Below, piece by piece: positions 63,965 to 64,000 of a stretch of DNA of 64,000 nt. Numbering within the stretch: the first letter of the stretch is position 1; every line of letters starts with the position of its first letter. Below the pieces are notes generated by a model. The model was given only the letters and a program-made list of their open reading frames with translations. It searched no databases and had not been told where the DNA came from. Origin of the DNA: a bacterium (GTDB lineage Bacteria > Myxococcota_A > Polyangia > Nannocystales > Nannocystaceae); assembly GCA_024742475.1 (NCBI GenBank), contig JANSYI010000006.1, positions 124,001 to 188,000 of the forward strand, written 5' to 3'. Made by a program: the position numbers and the translations under genes.

Positions 63965-64000
63965 CTATTCCGCCAGATCTTCGGCGATGGCGGCGAAGAA
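63965..64000 (-). CDS. End of a gene mostly outside the window
   Basis: A stop (TAG) at 63965-63967 closes a minus-strand frame open to the window edge; the 11 visible residues are FFAAIAEDLAE. Too short to identify. It would lie 28 bases upstream of the Sel1-CPBP gene on the same strand. Confidence 0.35.
   Translation of the reverse strand, partial: FFAAIAEDLAE

Overview
The window is GC-rich, densely coding DNA that looks like a myxobacterium (Myxococcota, possibly the Nannocystaceae). The evidence is the codon bias, three Hanks-type Ser/Thr kinases with single transmembrane segments, many lipoproteins with Ser/Thr/Asp/Gly-rich linkers, a MopE-type Asp-rich repeat protein, an RCC1-repeat lipoprotein and a MYXO-CTERM-like C-terminus. 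It reads as ordinary chromosome: I see no rRNA, tRNA, CRISPR array, insertion sequence or prophage, and no gap over 300 bases without a gene. Two genes run off the ends (1-1599 and 63965-64000). All family calls are made by eye from motifs, without database searches.

Layout. 1-9 kb: a surface protein, a GT-C type glycosyltransferase, a Ser/Thr kinase, glutathione reductase, a photolyase-like flavoprotein without the usual N-terminal domain, an unknown protein and a UbiA prenyltransferase. 9.1-13.6 kb: a tight operon of two amidohydrolases (the second without the metal-binding HxH), a PLP decarboxylase and a RidA protein. 13.6-19 kb: a large TPR-type kinase divergent from a Tat lipoprotein hydrolase and a caspase-like lipoprotein, then a zinc-ribbon protein. 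19-26 kb: RCC1 lipoprotein, acyltransferase, arginine decarboxylase, and the ABC-F protein EttA. 26-34 kb: envelope proteins including a MopE-type protein, a metzincin protease, an M28 peptidase and a copper-monooxygenase-like protein with a MYXO-CTERM-like tail, plus metF. 34-37 kb: birA, nadC, a HAD phosphatase and a CPBP intramembrane protease in one operon. 37-42.5 kb: cydAB, a CbiX-like chelatase, sixA, the pnuC/NadR-like kinase/ychJ operon and a broken M23 peptidase. 43-47 kb: dnaG-rpoD. 47-53 kb: lipoprotein, M19 dipeptidase, dienoyl-CoA-reductase-like SDR, an MscS channel with a cyclic-nucleotide-binding domain, and free-Met-sulfoxide reductase. 53-59 kb: a (deoxy)nucleoside catabolic operon punA-deoC-ALDH16-deoA. 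59-64 kb: an ECF sigma factor divergent from a Ser/Thr kinase, a D-cysteine desulfhydrase-like enzyme and a Sel1-CPBP fusion.

How genes work together. The clearest pathway is 53-59 kb: nucleoside phosphorylases release (deoxy)ribose-1-phosphate, DeoC cleaves deoxyribose-5-phosphate, and the two-domain aldehyde dehydrogenase probably oxidises the acetaldehyde. The amidohydrolase/decarboxylase/RidA operon, the NAD-salvage operon (pnuC and NadR-like kinase) with nadC nearby, the sigma-kinase pair and the protease-rich envelope set (metzincin, M28, caspase-like, CPBP, M19) are the other coherent groups. The most unusual items are the histidine-brace protein, the Sel1-CPBP fusion, the N-terminally reduced photolyase homologue and the catalytic/non-catalytic amidohydrolase pair.
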